A DNA stretch of 25,232 nt, taken from positions 1-25,232 of the forward strand of contig WION01000665.1 in assembly GCA_015039365.1 (NCBI GenBank), read 5' to 3'. A program made the position numbers and the translations under genes. This DNA comes from Amanita rubescens (Eukaryota > Basidiomycota > Agaricomycetes > Agaricales > Amanitaceae). Below the pieces are notes generated by a model that saw only the letters and a program-made list of their open reading frames with translations, was not told where the DNA came from and did not search any database. This document shows positions 1-11,400 of this stretch, piece by piece (the first letter of the stretch is position 1; each line of letters starts with the position of its first letter).

Positions 1-211
1 TCAACAACGTCGCGGTTGCGTTACTTTCTGTGACATCTTTTCGGACTTTGAATAACTTGCGTGCGTTGGCCGTGCCGTATTGCTCAGTTGCATGGCACAC
101 CCGTCCCCTGGCCACAATTGCTCGGCTTGACAAAAGGTGAGTGGTATATCAATTCTTGTACCATATCCGACCCTCTGACTTAATTTTTTAGCCAATCTCG
201 GCGGTTTCTCT

Positions 212-560
212 ATGTCTAGTCAAGCAGATATGGCTGTCGATCCGTCTTGCCCATCGTTCGACGAAATTCGGGCCAAAACACTCGAGAATATTGGAAGACG
301 ACCATGTCTATGGCAGGTTCGTGTCTGTGATGCGATTTTACGTGGCCAAGATGTCATCTCGCTTGCGGCTACTGGCAGTGGGAAGACCTTAACATTCTGG
401 ATGCCACTCTTATTCCGGCCACAAGGGATCCAAATCATCGTCACACCCTTAAACATTCTGGGTGAACAAAATACGGAGCTTTTGAGCAAGTTGGATATAG
501 AGGGGATCTTCATATCTGCTAAAACTGCGATGGAAATGGAATGGAATTTTCGGGTATGTT
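212..560 (+). pseudogene. RecQ/DEAD-type helicase, N-terminal fragment cut by a Copia sequence
   Basis: The reading frame encodes about 115 residues matching the N-terminus of the RecQ-type ATP-dependent DNA helicases that are abundant in Agaricomycete genomes. Motif 0/Q-like residues (RRPCLWQ, about 29-35) are followed by motif I / Walker A (AATGSGKT, about 52-59), then FWMPLLF and a motif Ia-like stretch (IIVTPLNILGEQN). DEAD/DEAH box, helicase C and RQC/zinc regions are absent. A probable leader intron (gtgagt..ttttag, 137-191) ends 20 bp before this ATG, so the gene may once have begun upstream. Homology stops near 556-562, where reverse-strand Copia reverse transcriptase begins. An apparent GT-AG intron at 555-600 is in fact antisense RT sequence. 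The rest of the helicase was not found on the far side of the element. Family assignment is firm; loss of function is inferred from the truncation. Confidence 0.8.
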
Positions 561-2065
561 CTTGAATGCGTTCTTGATATCAACTTGATGTATTTTGTAG
601 TCATATCAAGCTGATAATGCAAGAACTGTTCGGATTGAAGCCATTTTCGCCACGGGCGCGTAAGTGTCAAAGAAGTCGATGCCAGAAACTTGAAAAAATC
701 CCTGCACAACCAAACGCGCCTTGTAGCGAATAATATTCCTGGCTGCATCACGTTTGATAGCAAAGACCCATCGGCACCCGACGATATTCAAGCCCTTTGG
801 CGCATTCCATGCGCCTCCAGCGCCTCCCGTTCCTCTTCCATTGCCTCTTTCCAGCGCGGCGGCCAGTCAGGACTTTTCATAGCTTCGTTTAACGAGCTCG
901 GGAGTAGACCACTCGCTTCATCCATCCGTACTGACATAGCCCAACTGCTGATTTCTTCCTCCATAACAGGTATCTGAAGCCCTTTAGGTATTTCTCCTTC
1001 GTACCGGTTGAGAATTTGCCTGACTGAATATCTTTAACATATCGGCTAAGTTGTTTGTTACGTTCACTACGGCGAAGTTCCGGTAACGTCGGATTAGTTG
1101 GCTCTTTGGGTACCTCAACCGTGGGTTCCTCAATTGGCTCGGGCGCAACATTTTCTTCCTTGTGGGTGTATTCCTCGTCCTCATCATCACTCTCCCCCTG
1201 GAATACATCCACACCAGGCAGGTCTTCAATGATAGGCAGTCCCTTCTTCGAGAAAACAACGCTCCGCTCAACTGTTATCGCCCGCCGTTCCGGCCAATAG
1301 ATGCGGTGACCCTTGCTCTCTCGGTCATAACCGATCCACCGTCCTTCCTTCACCCTATCTCCAAGTTTCCCATCAGCCGTATCGTGCACCCACACTACGG
1401 CTCCCCATTCAGGTACGTCTTCCAATTCAGGCATATTCCCGGTCAAGAGTTCATATGGGGTTACGCTAGGAGGTAATGCGCGTGTCCAGGTACGATTTTT
1501 AATCCACACCGCGTGCATCAAACACTCCCCCCAAAGACGGGTAGGAAGCTGACTTCCAATCAGCATCGCGCGCACCCTCTCCACTAGCGTTCTGTTCAAC
1601 CGCTCCGCAACTCCATTCTCCTCATGTGTATCATGTACTGTCAACTTGCGCTCTGTCCCTTTTTCTTCTAGGAACAAATTGAACTCTTCGCTTAAGTATT
1701 CTCCACCGCGGTCAGAGTGAAGAACTTTGATCCTCGTTTTGATCTGAGTCTCGACCCACGGCGCGGCGTAAGGCTTCATATTCTCGAAGCCGTAACGTTC
1801 TAGAACCGCCCGGATATAAGCCGCTTGGGACAACGACAACGTCCTCTTCGACCTATCCCTCTTGACTTCGAAGCCGAGAATCCAATGTAACTCTCCCATA
1901 TCCGAAAACTTGAAGTCCTTCTTCAACTGCTCCTTTACGTGGTCCATCAACGCAACGGATGAAGTGACAATCGTCAAATCATCAACGTGAACAACGATAA
2001 CGATCAAGTCTTCTCCCTTCCGCATGTAGAACACTGCTTGGTCAACTTCGCATCATTCCATCTTC
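560..2065 (-). mobile_element. Degenerate, rearranged Ty1/Copia retrotransposon fragment
   Basis: Read on the minus strand, three Copia pol blocks appear in the wrong order. First (about 2065-1745) is the C-terminal half of reverse transcriptase, with the catalytic VDD motif as HVDDLTIV. It is fused in frame to the second half of the integrase (about 1745-1000; LHSDRGGEY and NGVAERLNRTL are the DDE-core landmarks). Last comes the N-terminal half of reverse transcriptase (about 900-560; CRWVFAIKRDA, KARLVVQGF, FFDTYAPVAKMASIRTVLAL, then YDYKIHQVDIKNAF). A TGA interrupts the last block at about 613 and a frame change sits near 800, so it is non-functional. Gag, protease, the N-terminal integrase zinc finger and RNase H were not found, nor any LTR pair or target-site duplication. 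The RT halves are circularly permuted relative to integrase. It interrupts the helicase fragment on its left. Confidence 0.85.
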
Positions 2066-2653
2066 AACCTCCGCCTCAACACATTCCACAACCTCATATA
2101 CTAATGATGCGCCGAAACCTTGACCGCGAAACCAAGTGGATGGGCGCAAACGAGTTTGGCAACGATATACTCCGGATAATAGAAGAACATTATCCCATTC
2201 CCCCACCTCCTACCATTTTCATCGAGCAGGTTACATCGTCATCTGAGCCATCATCAAACCCAGGCTATTCGCATGTCAGGCATAGTGACTCTCAAATGCA
2301 TCCAATATAGCCGTAAAGTCCCTTTGAGGTAGTGGCTGTATGCCCTGTACTTGTGGCTGTTGTAACTCAGGCATTGTCGAGCAGAAGGATAGTGCATATA
2401 TACATCTAGTATTTCGACGTTCCCCCGACGCTGTACGACGTACATATTTTTAGAAATACATTTCAAGGTCCGAAGCCAAACGTGACGACTGGTGACAACG
2501 CGCGATGTTGTTGACGCATGTTATTTGCCAGTCCCTCCAGAGCGTCATGCTTACATAACGAGCGATGCTGGGACTGGGTAGGAGTCTGCTTATAGCTTAG
2601 TTTCGAACCAAGCTAAATTCAGCGCCCATTACGTAATGTAATGTCACACTACA
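2066..2653. other. Gap between the Copia fragment and the F-box gene; unassigned coding-like tail
   Basis: On the plus strand, roughly 2104-2310 reads as plausible protein (containing NEFGNDILRIIEEHYPIPPPP-like residues and a Ser-rich end) in a frame that also runs, presumably by chance, through the Copia sequence. It has no start of its own and matches no family I recognise. It could be the tail of a gene whose front was lost when the element arrived. The remainder, 2311-2653, should contain the F-box promoter; I see no convincing TATA box there. Confidence 0.3.
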
Positions 2654-4102
2654 ATGACTTGCCTCATCGACCTGCCCACAGAGGTTTTAACCGAAATTCT
2701 GTACCAATGCGACAATTCATCCACATTGGCACAAACCTGCAAAAAATTCGCTTCCATCGCATACTCTACACCATCACTTTGGTCCACCGTGTGCCTTTTT
2801 CAACGCCACTTCACTCCTGACGGACCCTTTCACCTTCGCACGAAGCTTTTGCGGGCGAGGGGCGCGCCACTCTATGTGAGTGTAGGACTCGTTACAGGAT
2901 ACACGGACAACGTTTCTGCTCTGTGCAAAGCAATAGCGGAGCATAACGCCCAAATTTCCTGCTTTTTGCTCACTGCGCCGACAACCATGGCGGCCGGCGG
3001 TGTTATCAGCGACATCTTTCCAACAGCAGAGACGTTCCCAGCCCTCGAGATTCTTTCCGTACTGTCAATGCGCGAGTCACCTGTGCGATCGATAGCTATC
3101 TGGCCGCAGCTGGACTTGGTGCTCACCAGCGCCACTACCCTATTCCCCAACTTGCGTCATCTCTTTATGAACAGCTTTTACGACTCTGTGCCTATGTTGC
3201 CTCCCTCTGCGTCATTTTCCCACCTGAGCACACTCGCTCTCGAGGGTTCGCGCGAACAAGACATTCCTGACCCTCTGCTCATCGCCGCGCTTCTCAATTG
3301 CACGCCACAATTGGAATCTCTGTGGATGAAGCACCATTTCGGGGAGAACTTTGAAGATTTGGTGACTCACCCTATAGCTTATAGAACTATAAAGGGACGA
3401 TCGGGTATTTCGCTCAACATTCAACTACCGAGATTGAAGCATTTGGCGGTATCTGTGCCTGGGGTAGCGTGTGATTTGATTGCGTGTATCACAGCACCCG
3501 CATTAGAAGATTTGCATATGGATGCTACGCGCGGGCCACGCCACGATGGGGAGTGGGTTTCGTATACCTGGAGCAGATGGGAAACAGAATCGGTCCATGG
3601 CGCGATACACCTCCTAGCATCAAGGTGTCCGGGTGTCAAGCGGTTTGCGATGACGCACGTATGTTTGGCGCGAACCGGGTGGGAGTGGTTATTCTTTGGT
3701 GATGAAGGGAGAGGGCCGCCGTTTCCAAAGCTGGAGTGCATTGCACTTCATGAGCTGCGTAGGCGGAATGCGGTGTGTGATTCGTGGGATGGGTTTGATG
3801 ACAAGTTGTTGGAGAGGTTTGCCCGTGAACCAAGGATTCCACTCAGGAGGCTTGTTTTCTTGAACTGCGACTTTCCGTTGAGTGGATCTGCAATCACTGA
3901 GGCATTTCGGTCAGGTGGGGTGAAAGAGTTGGAATGTGACATGAATGTGCCGCAGTGGGAGGATGTTGAGGGCAAATTGACCAAGTGGAGGGAGCTTTCG
4001 GACGAACTCGGTGTCTCTATAAGGTCCTGGTATACATGCCAACCAGACAGATGGTGGACGAATGGACATGATATTGATCCTACGGATGGAAGCGCGTATT
4101 AG
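2654..4102 (+). CDS. F-box protein with degenerate leucine-rich repeats
   Basis: A single-exon, 482-residue protein. The N-terminus carries an F-box (about residues 3-45: LIDLPTEVLTEILYQC, then the conserved TCKKFASIA and PSLWSTV), the element that binds Skp1 in SCF ubiquitin ligases. The rest has widely spaced LRR-like leucine clusters (FPNLRHLFM, FSHLSTLALEG, LPRLKHLAVS, FPKLECIALHEL) that would form a curved substrate-recognition domain. Length and layout match the large, rapidly expanding F-box families of Agaricomycetes. The frame is uninterrupted from the first ATG to TAG, so it appears intact. It is convergent with the Set3-like gene. The substrate cannot be predicted. Confidence 0.9.
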   Translation: MTCLIDLPTEVLTEILYQCDNSSTLAQTCKKFASIAYSTPSLWSTVCLFQRHFTPDGPFHLRTKLLRARGAPLYVSVGLVTGYTDNVSALCKAIAEHNAQISCFLLTAPTTMAAGGVISDIFPTAETFPALEILSVLSMRESPVRSIAIWPQLDLVLTSATTLFPNLRHLFMNSFYDSVPMLPPSASFSHLSTLALEGSREQDIPDPLLIAALLNCTPQLESLWMKHHFGENFEDLVTHPIAYRTIKGRSGISLNIQLPRLKHLAVSVPGVACDLIACITAPALEDLHMDATRGPRHDGEWVSYTWSRWETESVHGAIHLLASRCPGVKRFAMTHVCLARTGWEWLFFGDEGRGPPFPKLECIALHELRRRNAVCDSWDGFDDKLLERFAREPRIPLRRLVFLNCDFPLSGSAITEAFRSGGVKELECDMNVPQWEDVEGKLTKWRELSDELGVSIRSWYTCQPDRWWTNGHDIDPTDGSAY

Positions 4103-4613
4103 ATGCAGGCGTTATGGCACAAAAATACACATGAATGTGATTCCCGCCCCGGCTGATCGGGTTGCCTTCCGACCCGACTCTCGCTTTTAGTATACTTCCC
4201 GATCACCATCACCACCGGTACCGAAAGAAGAAGACGTGGACTCGACGGTAATATCAAAGCTGAAGCCGAAGGCACCGCCATCGTCACTCGAGGAAGCTGG
4301 AAGAGGAAACAACATTCAGAGTTGAATGATGTACAGGATGTAACGACTAATTACTTGACCGGTTTCCAGTTTGTCACCACGCGACTGTTCATTGATTCGA
4401 GGCCTCGTTCTCCTTCGAGTGGTTGCGATAGTTACCTCTCCACCATCCTCAAGCCACTCCTGGGAGCTTATTACGTTTGTATATATATCCATACACACAC
4501 ACCATACAAATGACCCAAATAGAAAAAAAAAGAACGTCCCTCCGAAACCGCGAAAGTAAAACAAATAAGGATAAGGTAAAAAAAGAAAAAAAAGTCTAAC
4601 ATCGCCCTTCTCC
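4103..4613. other. Convergent intergenic region (3' ends of F-box and Set3-like genes)
   Basis: No gene is supported here. The stretch holds the 3' UTRs and terminators of two converging genes. A T/A-alternating run (4478-4500) and A-rich runs at 4521-4600 are compatible with polyadenylation regions on both strands. Confidence 0.5.
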
Positions 4614-7600
4614 TCACCGCCCCCACCCAGGTGGCCCTCTCACCCTTGATCTCTGCTGCCACCCCCTCTCCCGTTCTCGTTCTCGTTCCCTATCCCTCTC
4701 CCAATCCATCCTATCTCTCTCCCTCTCCCTCTCCCTATCCCGATCCGCACTCGGTCCCCGCGGTATATACCCAGGTCCCGAAAACGACCGATAAGGCGGT
4801 GGAGGCGGTTGGTTATAGGTCGTACTAGAAGACCCAGATGCTACCGATGTAGCAGGTGTCCCCATTATGCCCATCCCGGACATGTTCATGGACATGCTGT
4901 TCATCGGCTGACTATTGACCGCTCGAAGCGCTCGCGGTCCGCTAGGTAAAGGTCTCGATAAAGGTAACGGTGTAGGCGTGTTTGTTGCAGTAAAAATGGA
5001 GGTAGAAGAAGCCCCGGCGCCGGGGGACGTAGTAGAGGTCAAAGTCGAAGCTGCCGGTAAACTGGTGGGTAGGCGAAAGGTTGGAGGAGGCCGACGTGTC
5101 AATGTGGTGGCACTACTAGCGCTTACACTAGCAGAGATGAAAGGTACGGGTGCGTTTGAAGGTGAAGGTGAAGCGTTGAATAAACGTGGTTGCGTAGGCG
5201 GTGTATGCGATCTGAACAAATTCGTTGTAGTCCCCGTGCTCATCGACCGTGATTTGATGCTGGACTGAGACGTCGACTGCGGTGGCAAAGGCGGCGTACC
5301 ACCGGCGCTCGAGATCTCTCCGTCTTCATACGACAACCCGCCGGCACTCTCCTCTCCACTCATAATCCCAATGGTAGCTTCAATGACTTCTTGCTTCGCC
5401 TGCCTAGTCTCAATCGCAGGCGGTATCGGGAAAAACCTCTTTGAATGTTCTTCCTCCCTATCCCTCTCCATCTTCAACCGTTTTTGATGCTCCTCCTCCC
5501 ATTCTTCTTCCTCGCCCTCTTCCTTCGCCCCCCGAACCCGCTCACGCTCCTCTTCTACCTTTGACCTCTCTTCTTCCCTTTGCTTCCGCTTCCGAATCGC
5601 GAAATCTTTCAATGAAATTTTCATTTTCGCCCTCGCCGTCAGAGTTGACGGCTCCAAAGATGAGACAGAGGTTGTCGGTGAAGAAGCAGGCGCGAGTTCC
5701 GAAACAGGTTCCGTAGCAGTTGGAACTTCATTCATTGTAGCAAATACGCCATGTGTACCGTCCAACCCCGGTATGCTGTTTTCCATTTCAAGTTCTTCGA
5801 CTGGCGGAGGCGGTGGTGGCGGTGGTGGTGGTGGCGGCGGCGGCGGGAAGAGAAGGCTCCGTAATCACAACCACCTCTGGCGACGAAATCGGAGGTTCAT
5901 CGTCAAGTATAATCTCTTCTGCAGGTGATGGCGGGGATGCTGGCGGTGGTGACTCAGGTGGCGATGGCGGTGGTGATTGAGGCGATGGTAACGGTGCCTG
6001 TTCAGGCACCGTTAGCGAGTCTTCCTCCATTCCTTCTTCCATTGGTGGAGGTGACGGTGACCGGGGAGTTGGAACCAAAAACGTGTCTGCCTCGTCCACG
6101 ACGGTTTGTGGTGTCCGCGTCAGCGGACACCACGATGTGGACAAGGGCATGGGCGCGCTGGGTGGCATTCCGGGTATTGTTGGTGATATGAGAGATAACC
6201 GGGCAAAGGAAGAGGAAGGAGAAGTCGTAGTGGACGGATCCGGTGTCCGATCCGACGGTACAGGTGGTGGTGGCATAGAAATGGAATCTGTATATAGATA
6301 TGAGTAAGGTTGTCGAGGATACGAAACAACACGCACCATCCACGTCCATTTCCACCCTAATTCCTAACCCGACCGGCGGACTATCCAAGCACCTCGCACT
6401 TGACTCCCGAAGTGCTTCCAACTCCCTATGAATCCATTTTTTCCTCATCTTGGGCGGCATCCGGTCTTCACAAGGCAACATGGGTAGCTCTGGCTCCTGT
6501 TCGGGTGGATCTGGTGGTCTATCGTTGGGCGTTGCGGGGCATTGGATTCTTGTTATCTTTGCAGGTGGAATCTCCGGCGCTGGCGATGCAGGCGACACAA
6601 TGACGACTGGATGTTGTTGAGGTTCTTCATGCTCGGCGTCGTACATCTCCATTCCACTCAATCCGCCCGAATAGGGCACCCGTTCCTTCGTCCTAAATCC
6701 CCTCCTCTTACCAACCAACGGGCCCAAATCCACCTTTTCAGGATGATGAATCATATTCACATCCCCATCCACGAACGCCGCCATTTGCGTTATTGCACAA
6801 TTCTTGGCCCGTGCACCACACGCGCACGTCGTAAACGTCGAACTGAGCGCGTGTAAGATATTCGACAGCTGATTTCGAATATGGTCCAATTTTTCGGGAC
6901 TAACGGTATCATCGGGAGAAAGAACGCTAAAAGTAAACTCTCAGACCAACACAAGGGGTAAACAGCAAGGACTCACGGAAACATTTCAGGTGTTTCGATT
7001 AGCGCCGGCAAATGATGGACTACATGTCCATCGTCCCACTCCCATCCCAACACTACTTCTTCGTTCGCTTTGAGATCTCTCAAAGCAAAAACTCCGAAGG
7101 ACAAGGTGTCCTGTTGAGACCGTGGGCAAAGGAAGGGACGAAGAACGGCGTTTGGCCGACATCCATTCCGGACAAAGCGGGCGCTATTTCCAGCGATTCG
7201 AGAGTCGAGGGCGATGTCGAGGGGTGGTCCAATGAGATGGACGAAGGGTTTTGGCATGCCCAGGTGGGCATATGAGTTGAGGGGGTCGGAGAGATATGAG
7301 GAGGAGGGGGTGATGGTGGATGTATATGGTGTAATGAGATGGTCTTCTGGGATTGGCGATGAAGTGTGTACGGCGTAAGCTGGAGGTAGGACGGATGGGT
7401 TTGTGTAGAGAGAAAGAGCAGGATTTGAGAATGACGAAGGTGGTAATGGTTTGACGGTTGTACGTGGGCCGTCGTCGAGGGCGGTGACACCGCGCCAGTG
7501 TTGAGCTTGTCGTCTCAGTTTTTCTCGTGTGTCGTGGTGGGGGACGATGTCGTGGGGGATGTGGACGTAGGACAAAGACCAGGAAGAATTAGAATGAGAA

Positions 7601-7917
7601 TCGTCAGGAACTGTGGTCGTACTTGCTCTACGCTGCTTGCGGTCGTTTCCTTGACCCTGCCTGAGCCTCGCTCGCTGTAATTTGACCGCCTTATCCTTGT
7701 CAACCGGTCTTGGGACACAGAGCCAGCAACGCCATTCTTCCGGTACGTGGCCGTCGACGATGTCAAAGCAAGCGGCGTGGCACCAGCGAGAGCAGTCGTC
7801 GCATGCGATTGAAAATCCGTCGTCGTAAGAAAAACCGCAAATGCAACTGATTCCGTCCTCGTCGTCGTGCGCGCGCTTGAGCGGAATCACTGGCGGGACG
7901 CTTTGGTGGTCGTTCAT
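4614..7917 (-). CDS. SET3-like: Set3/MLL5-like PHD finger and SET-domain protein
   Basis: Exon 1 (7917-6977) encodes a PHD finger with the full C4HC3 set (C25, C27, C39, C42, H47, C50, C64, C67; aromatic W45). A SET domain follows from about residue 170 to 314 (FVHLIGPPLDIALDSR, ARFVRNGCRPNA, FGVFALRDLKANEEVVLGW). The SET motifs that bind cofactor and catalyse are altered (RNGCRPN instead of NHSCxPN; GWEWDDG instead of the usual Tyr-containing end), as in yeast Set3 and animal MLL5. Those proteins act as non-catalytic histone readers, and Set3 belongs to a deacetylase complex. Introns: 6927-6976 (50 bp, phase 2) and 6288-6336 (49 bp, phase 1). The C-terminal part is disordered: Pro-rich, then a charged coiled-coil (ISLKDFAIRKRKQREEERSK), Ser/Thr-rich, and an RDRERERER tail. 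Between about 5790 and 5870 the frame changes inside a polyproline run with no well-placed intron, so it is either a 1-nt indel or a missed splice. The first ATG is 7917; an in-frame GTG lies at 7935. Total is about 1,070 residues if joined. Confidence 0.85.
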
Positions 7918-8485
7918 AACAAACTGCACAGCCACGCGTAACGAATTTCAAAACCACCAACACCCAAAACAATCATCACCAACCGGGATGCGTTCTTATA
8001 GCTCAGCGAGCAATTCACCCTGCCGGCGCAAACGCTATTCGATCGTGCGGATCACTTTCCCGCTGCCCTCCCTCTTTAGGCGAAGTATCGTGCATAGCGG
8101 CAAACCGACTAATCAAGAACATGTGGCACGATGAGCCGTAGATGTAAATCAATCTATACAGTACTGGGGCCCTGCTTCCATTCGGTGAATACGACCAGTC
8201 TGCACAGTACCAATATCGTTTCGGACCGCAGCACGTACGATCGAGACGTTGGACAGGTAAAACCTCGCCACCGGTACATTTGCGCTACTTCTAGAACTTG
8301 CCCATTCTTTACACATTTCCTTGCACATGCCAATACAACTTAGGATAGCTTAGGATAGAGGAATAGAAGCCAACAATCGCGGTGTTGATCTCCTATTTCA
8401 TTTTCGCCAAATCGAGTAAGAGGGTGACAAGTCACACGTGTACTCTGCTTTCCCACGTCCCTTATCTTTCTCGCTGACCACCATT
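7918..8485. promoter_or_regulatory. Divergent intergenic region between the Set3-like gene and the NLR
   Basis: The region should contain both promoters. CpG content is normal, unlike the NLR body that follows. Two head-to-tail copies of cttaggatag lie at 8339-8348 and 8349-8358. No clear TATA box was found for either gene. Confidence 0.45.
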
Positions 8486-11400
8486 ATGCTGCCTTCGTAC
8501 TCGACGACTGCTCGCAAGCGTACTCTATCTGATGGTGCTGATGTTCATGGTGATGGCAGGAAAAAGCCTAGGAACATGGGTCTAGACAAGAGCAACGATC
8601 CTAGTGGCATGCCAATACCCATTGATAACAGATCAGATATGGCAGATCACCAAAGGTCAGTTGTATCTTGATGATTCAGCCACTGACGACCATACTCATG
8701 TTGTAGTGATGTGCCAATTGTGTACAATCACCCCTAGTAAGCACCTCATCTCTGTAGTGAAAATGATATGCATAAAAAATGTGCTTAGCTCTGTTCTCTT
8801 GCCAAATCCAAGGTACACTCATTCCTGTTTATTCCATACATTGCTAAAACAGAGGGGCAGTGCTAGTGTCCCTCCCACTGTTCAGAATTTCATTAGCAAT
8901 TCCATTATAAATGAAATCCATGGAGATTATGTATGTGGTTTAAAAAACAGGGATGATCAATTGTGATAATAGATTTACAGATAAACAGTGAGTATTTAGA
9001 CTGATGAAATTCATTCCTTTTATCATTCCTTCAGTCCATACTACCACTTTTTCAAACATCAGTAGGTTATTTGTACATGTCAAAGAAATTAATTCAACAT
9101 GTATAATAGGAACATACAGAGAGTGGTTGGCACCTTGTGATCCATCTACTAACCATCACAGTGCCACTGAAAAACACCATGCTGGTACTGGAACATGGCT
9201 CTTGGAAAATAAAATGTATATGAATTGGAAAAAGGACCCTAATTCAATCATGTGGATTCATGGCATTTGTGAGCAAAATGTCAAACTGAAATGATATGCT
9301 GCTAACATCATCTTATGTAGCTGGGGCAGGAAAAACTGTGGTCTTGTGAGTTAAGCAAATTTTTGGTTGACAATATATTTCTTAATGGCCTGAAGCTCTA
9401 CAGTTGTCAAAGACATTCAATGCATTGTTCAAAAGGGTTCCACTACATTGGCATATTTCTACTGTGACATTTCTGATGCCAAAAAGAGAACTCTCACTGA
9501 AATTCTCAGAGCACTTGTCACCAGTCTTCTTGCTCAGCAGCCATCTGATCTCTCCATTCTGGAAAGGGCTTATGAGGATTGTATGGATGGGCTTTCAAAA
9601 CCTTCAAATGATAAACTTTGGGAAGTCTTGAAACAGTTTATAGCTGGCTTTAAACCAGGTTTATTTGCTTATTGATGCTCTGGATGAGTGTCTGGACATC
9701 GGAAATATTTTGGAATTCATTCAAAGCTTGCATGGATGTGGCTTTGCACAATGTCACCTTCTTGTAACCAGCAGGAAGGAACAAAAAATATTTGAATCAA
9801 TGGCCTCAACCAAGCCCATGGAAGTTGATATGTCAAAGATGCCTGTGGATGATGATATTGCAAAATTCATTGACCATAGCATTCAATCTTCATGGGAGTT
9901 GAGAACATGGACACCAGATGAGAAAGCTTCAATCAGGAAGGCACTTTTGGGAACTGCCACAGGAATGTAAGTGTAGCTTGACTAGCATAGTGATTTGCAT
10001 GACAGTAAAGCTATAGGTTCCTGCTGGGTTGCCTGCCAACTAGATGAGCTGAAGAAGTGCACCAAGAGGAAAACAACATTGAAATATATTCTTGATCATC
10101 TTCCTGACACTCTAGAGGCAATGTATGACCAAATTCTGAACAGGATTTCAACTGCTGATGCACTTGATGCTGCAAAACTGTTGTTATGGCTGACATTTGC
10201 AGAACATCCAATACACATTGATTACCTTGCTGACGTTGTGGAATTTGATATGGATGACAAAACCTTTAATTCAAGTGCAAGCTTGTCATCCCCAGAAGAT
10301 ATCCTAGTTATTTGTTCTAGTCTTGTGACTAGAATGGATGACAACACAGTACAACTGGCACATGCTTCTGTAAAGCAGTACATTGTAGAAAAGCCAAGGA
10401 TAATACACTCAAGAATTATCATTGATCCTTCCATTGGGAATAGATTTGTTGGGCATTGCTGTTTGGCTTATTTGCTTCATTCAAGGGAAAGCTGCCCAAG
10501 TCGGTCCATCTGCTTTATTGATGTTAATGAAAAATATGTGAAATCAATGATCAGATATGCTGCAAATAATTGGCCAAAGCATATCCTAGCTGATAATGAG
10601 GATGAATCTAGCATGGAACAGATGCAGAAATTTTTTGTACTGGGGAGCTTTGCATTTAACAATTGGGTGAGGGTGAATAATTATCAAAGATCAATGATTG
10701 AAAATATGGACAGTTCCAGCCTTTTGCAGTGTGCTGCATTTCATGGTCTCAGTGGGATGGTTGAATGGTTCTTGCCAACTGTAGTCAATGAATCAGAGGT
10801 TATAAAAGCAGTTTCTGCAGCATTCACAATGTGGTCATACAGCCACTGTCAGAGTCCTTCTTGGACAGTGTATGCAAGGTCAATATGGAAATAGTTTGGA
10901 AAAAGCATCCAAACATGGTCATAAACATGTTATTGACCTACTGCTTGAAAAAGGAGCAGATGTAAATGCACAAGGAGGAAGATATGGAAATGCTCTCCAA
11001 GCTGCATTACTTGGGGGTCATGAAGCAGGTTGTTGAGCTATTACTTGAAAAAGGAGCAGATGTAAATGCACAAAGAGGGTTCTATGGAAATGCTCTCCAA
11101 GCTGCATCATACCAAAATCATAAACAGGTTGTTGAGCTGCTGTTTGAAAAAGGAGCAGATGTGAATGCACAAAGAGGATTCTATGAAAATGCTCTCCAAG
11201 CTGCATCATCTGAGGGCCATAAACAGGTTGTTGAGCTGCTGCTTGGAAGTGGAGCAGATGTGAATGCACAAGGAGGATTCTATGGAAATGCTCTCCAAGC
11301 TGCATCATCTGAGGGTCATAAACAGGTTGTTGAGCTTCTGCTTGAAAAAGGAGCAGATGTGAATGCACAAGGAGGAGAATATGGAAATGCTCTTCAAGCT

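Noticed and set aside
555..600. A GT..AG stretch that looks like the next intron of the helicase gene
   Set aside because: Its reverse complement continues the Copia reverse transcriptase reading (YDYKIHQVDIKNAF), so it is inserted sequence and not an intron.
560..2065. An intact Copia element with LTRs
   Set aside because: No LTR pair, gag, protease or RNase H, and both a stop and a frame change are present.
4631..6307. Plus-strand open frames opposite the Set3-like gene
   Set aside because: They are low-complexity shadows of Ser/Pro/Arg-rich coding sequence on the minus strand.
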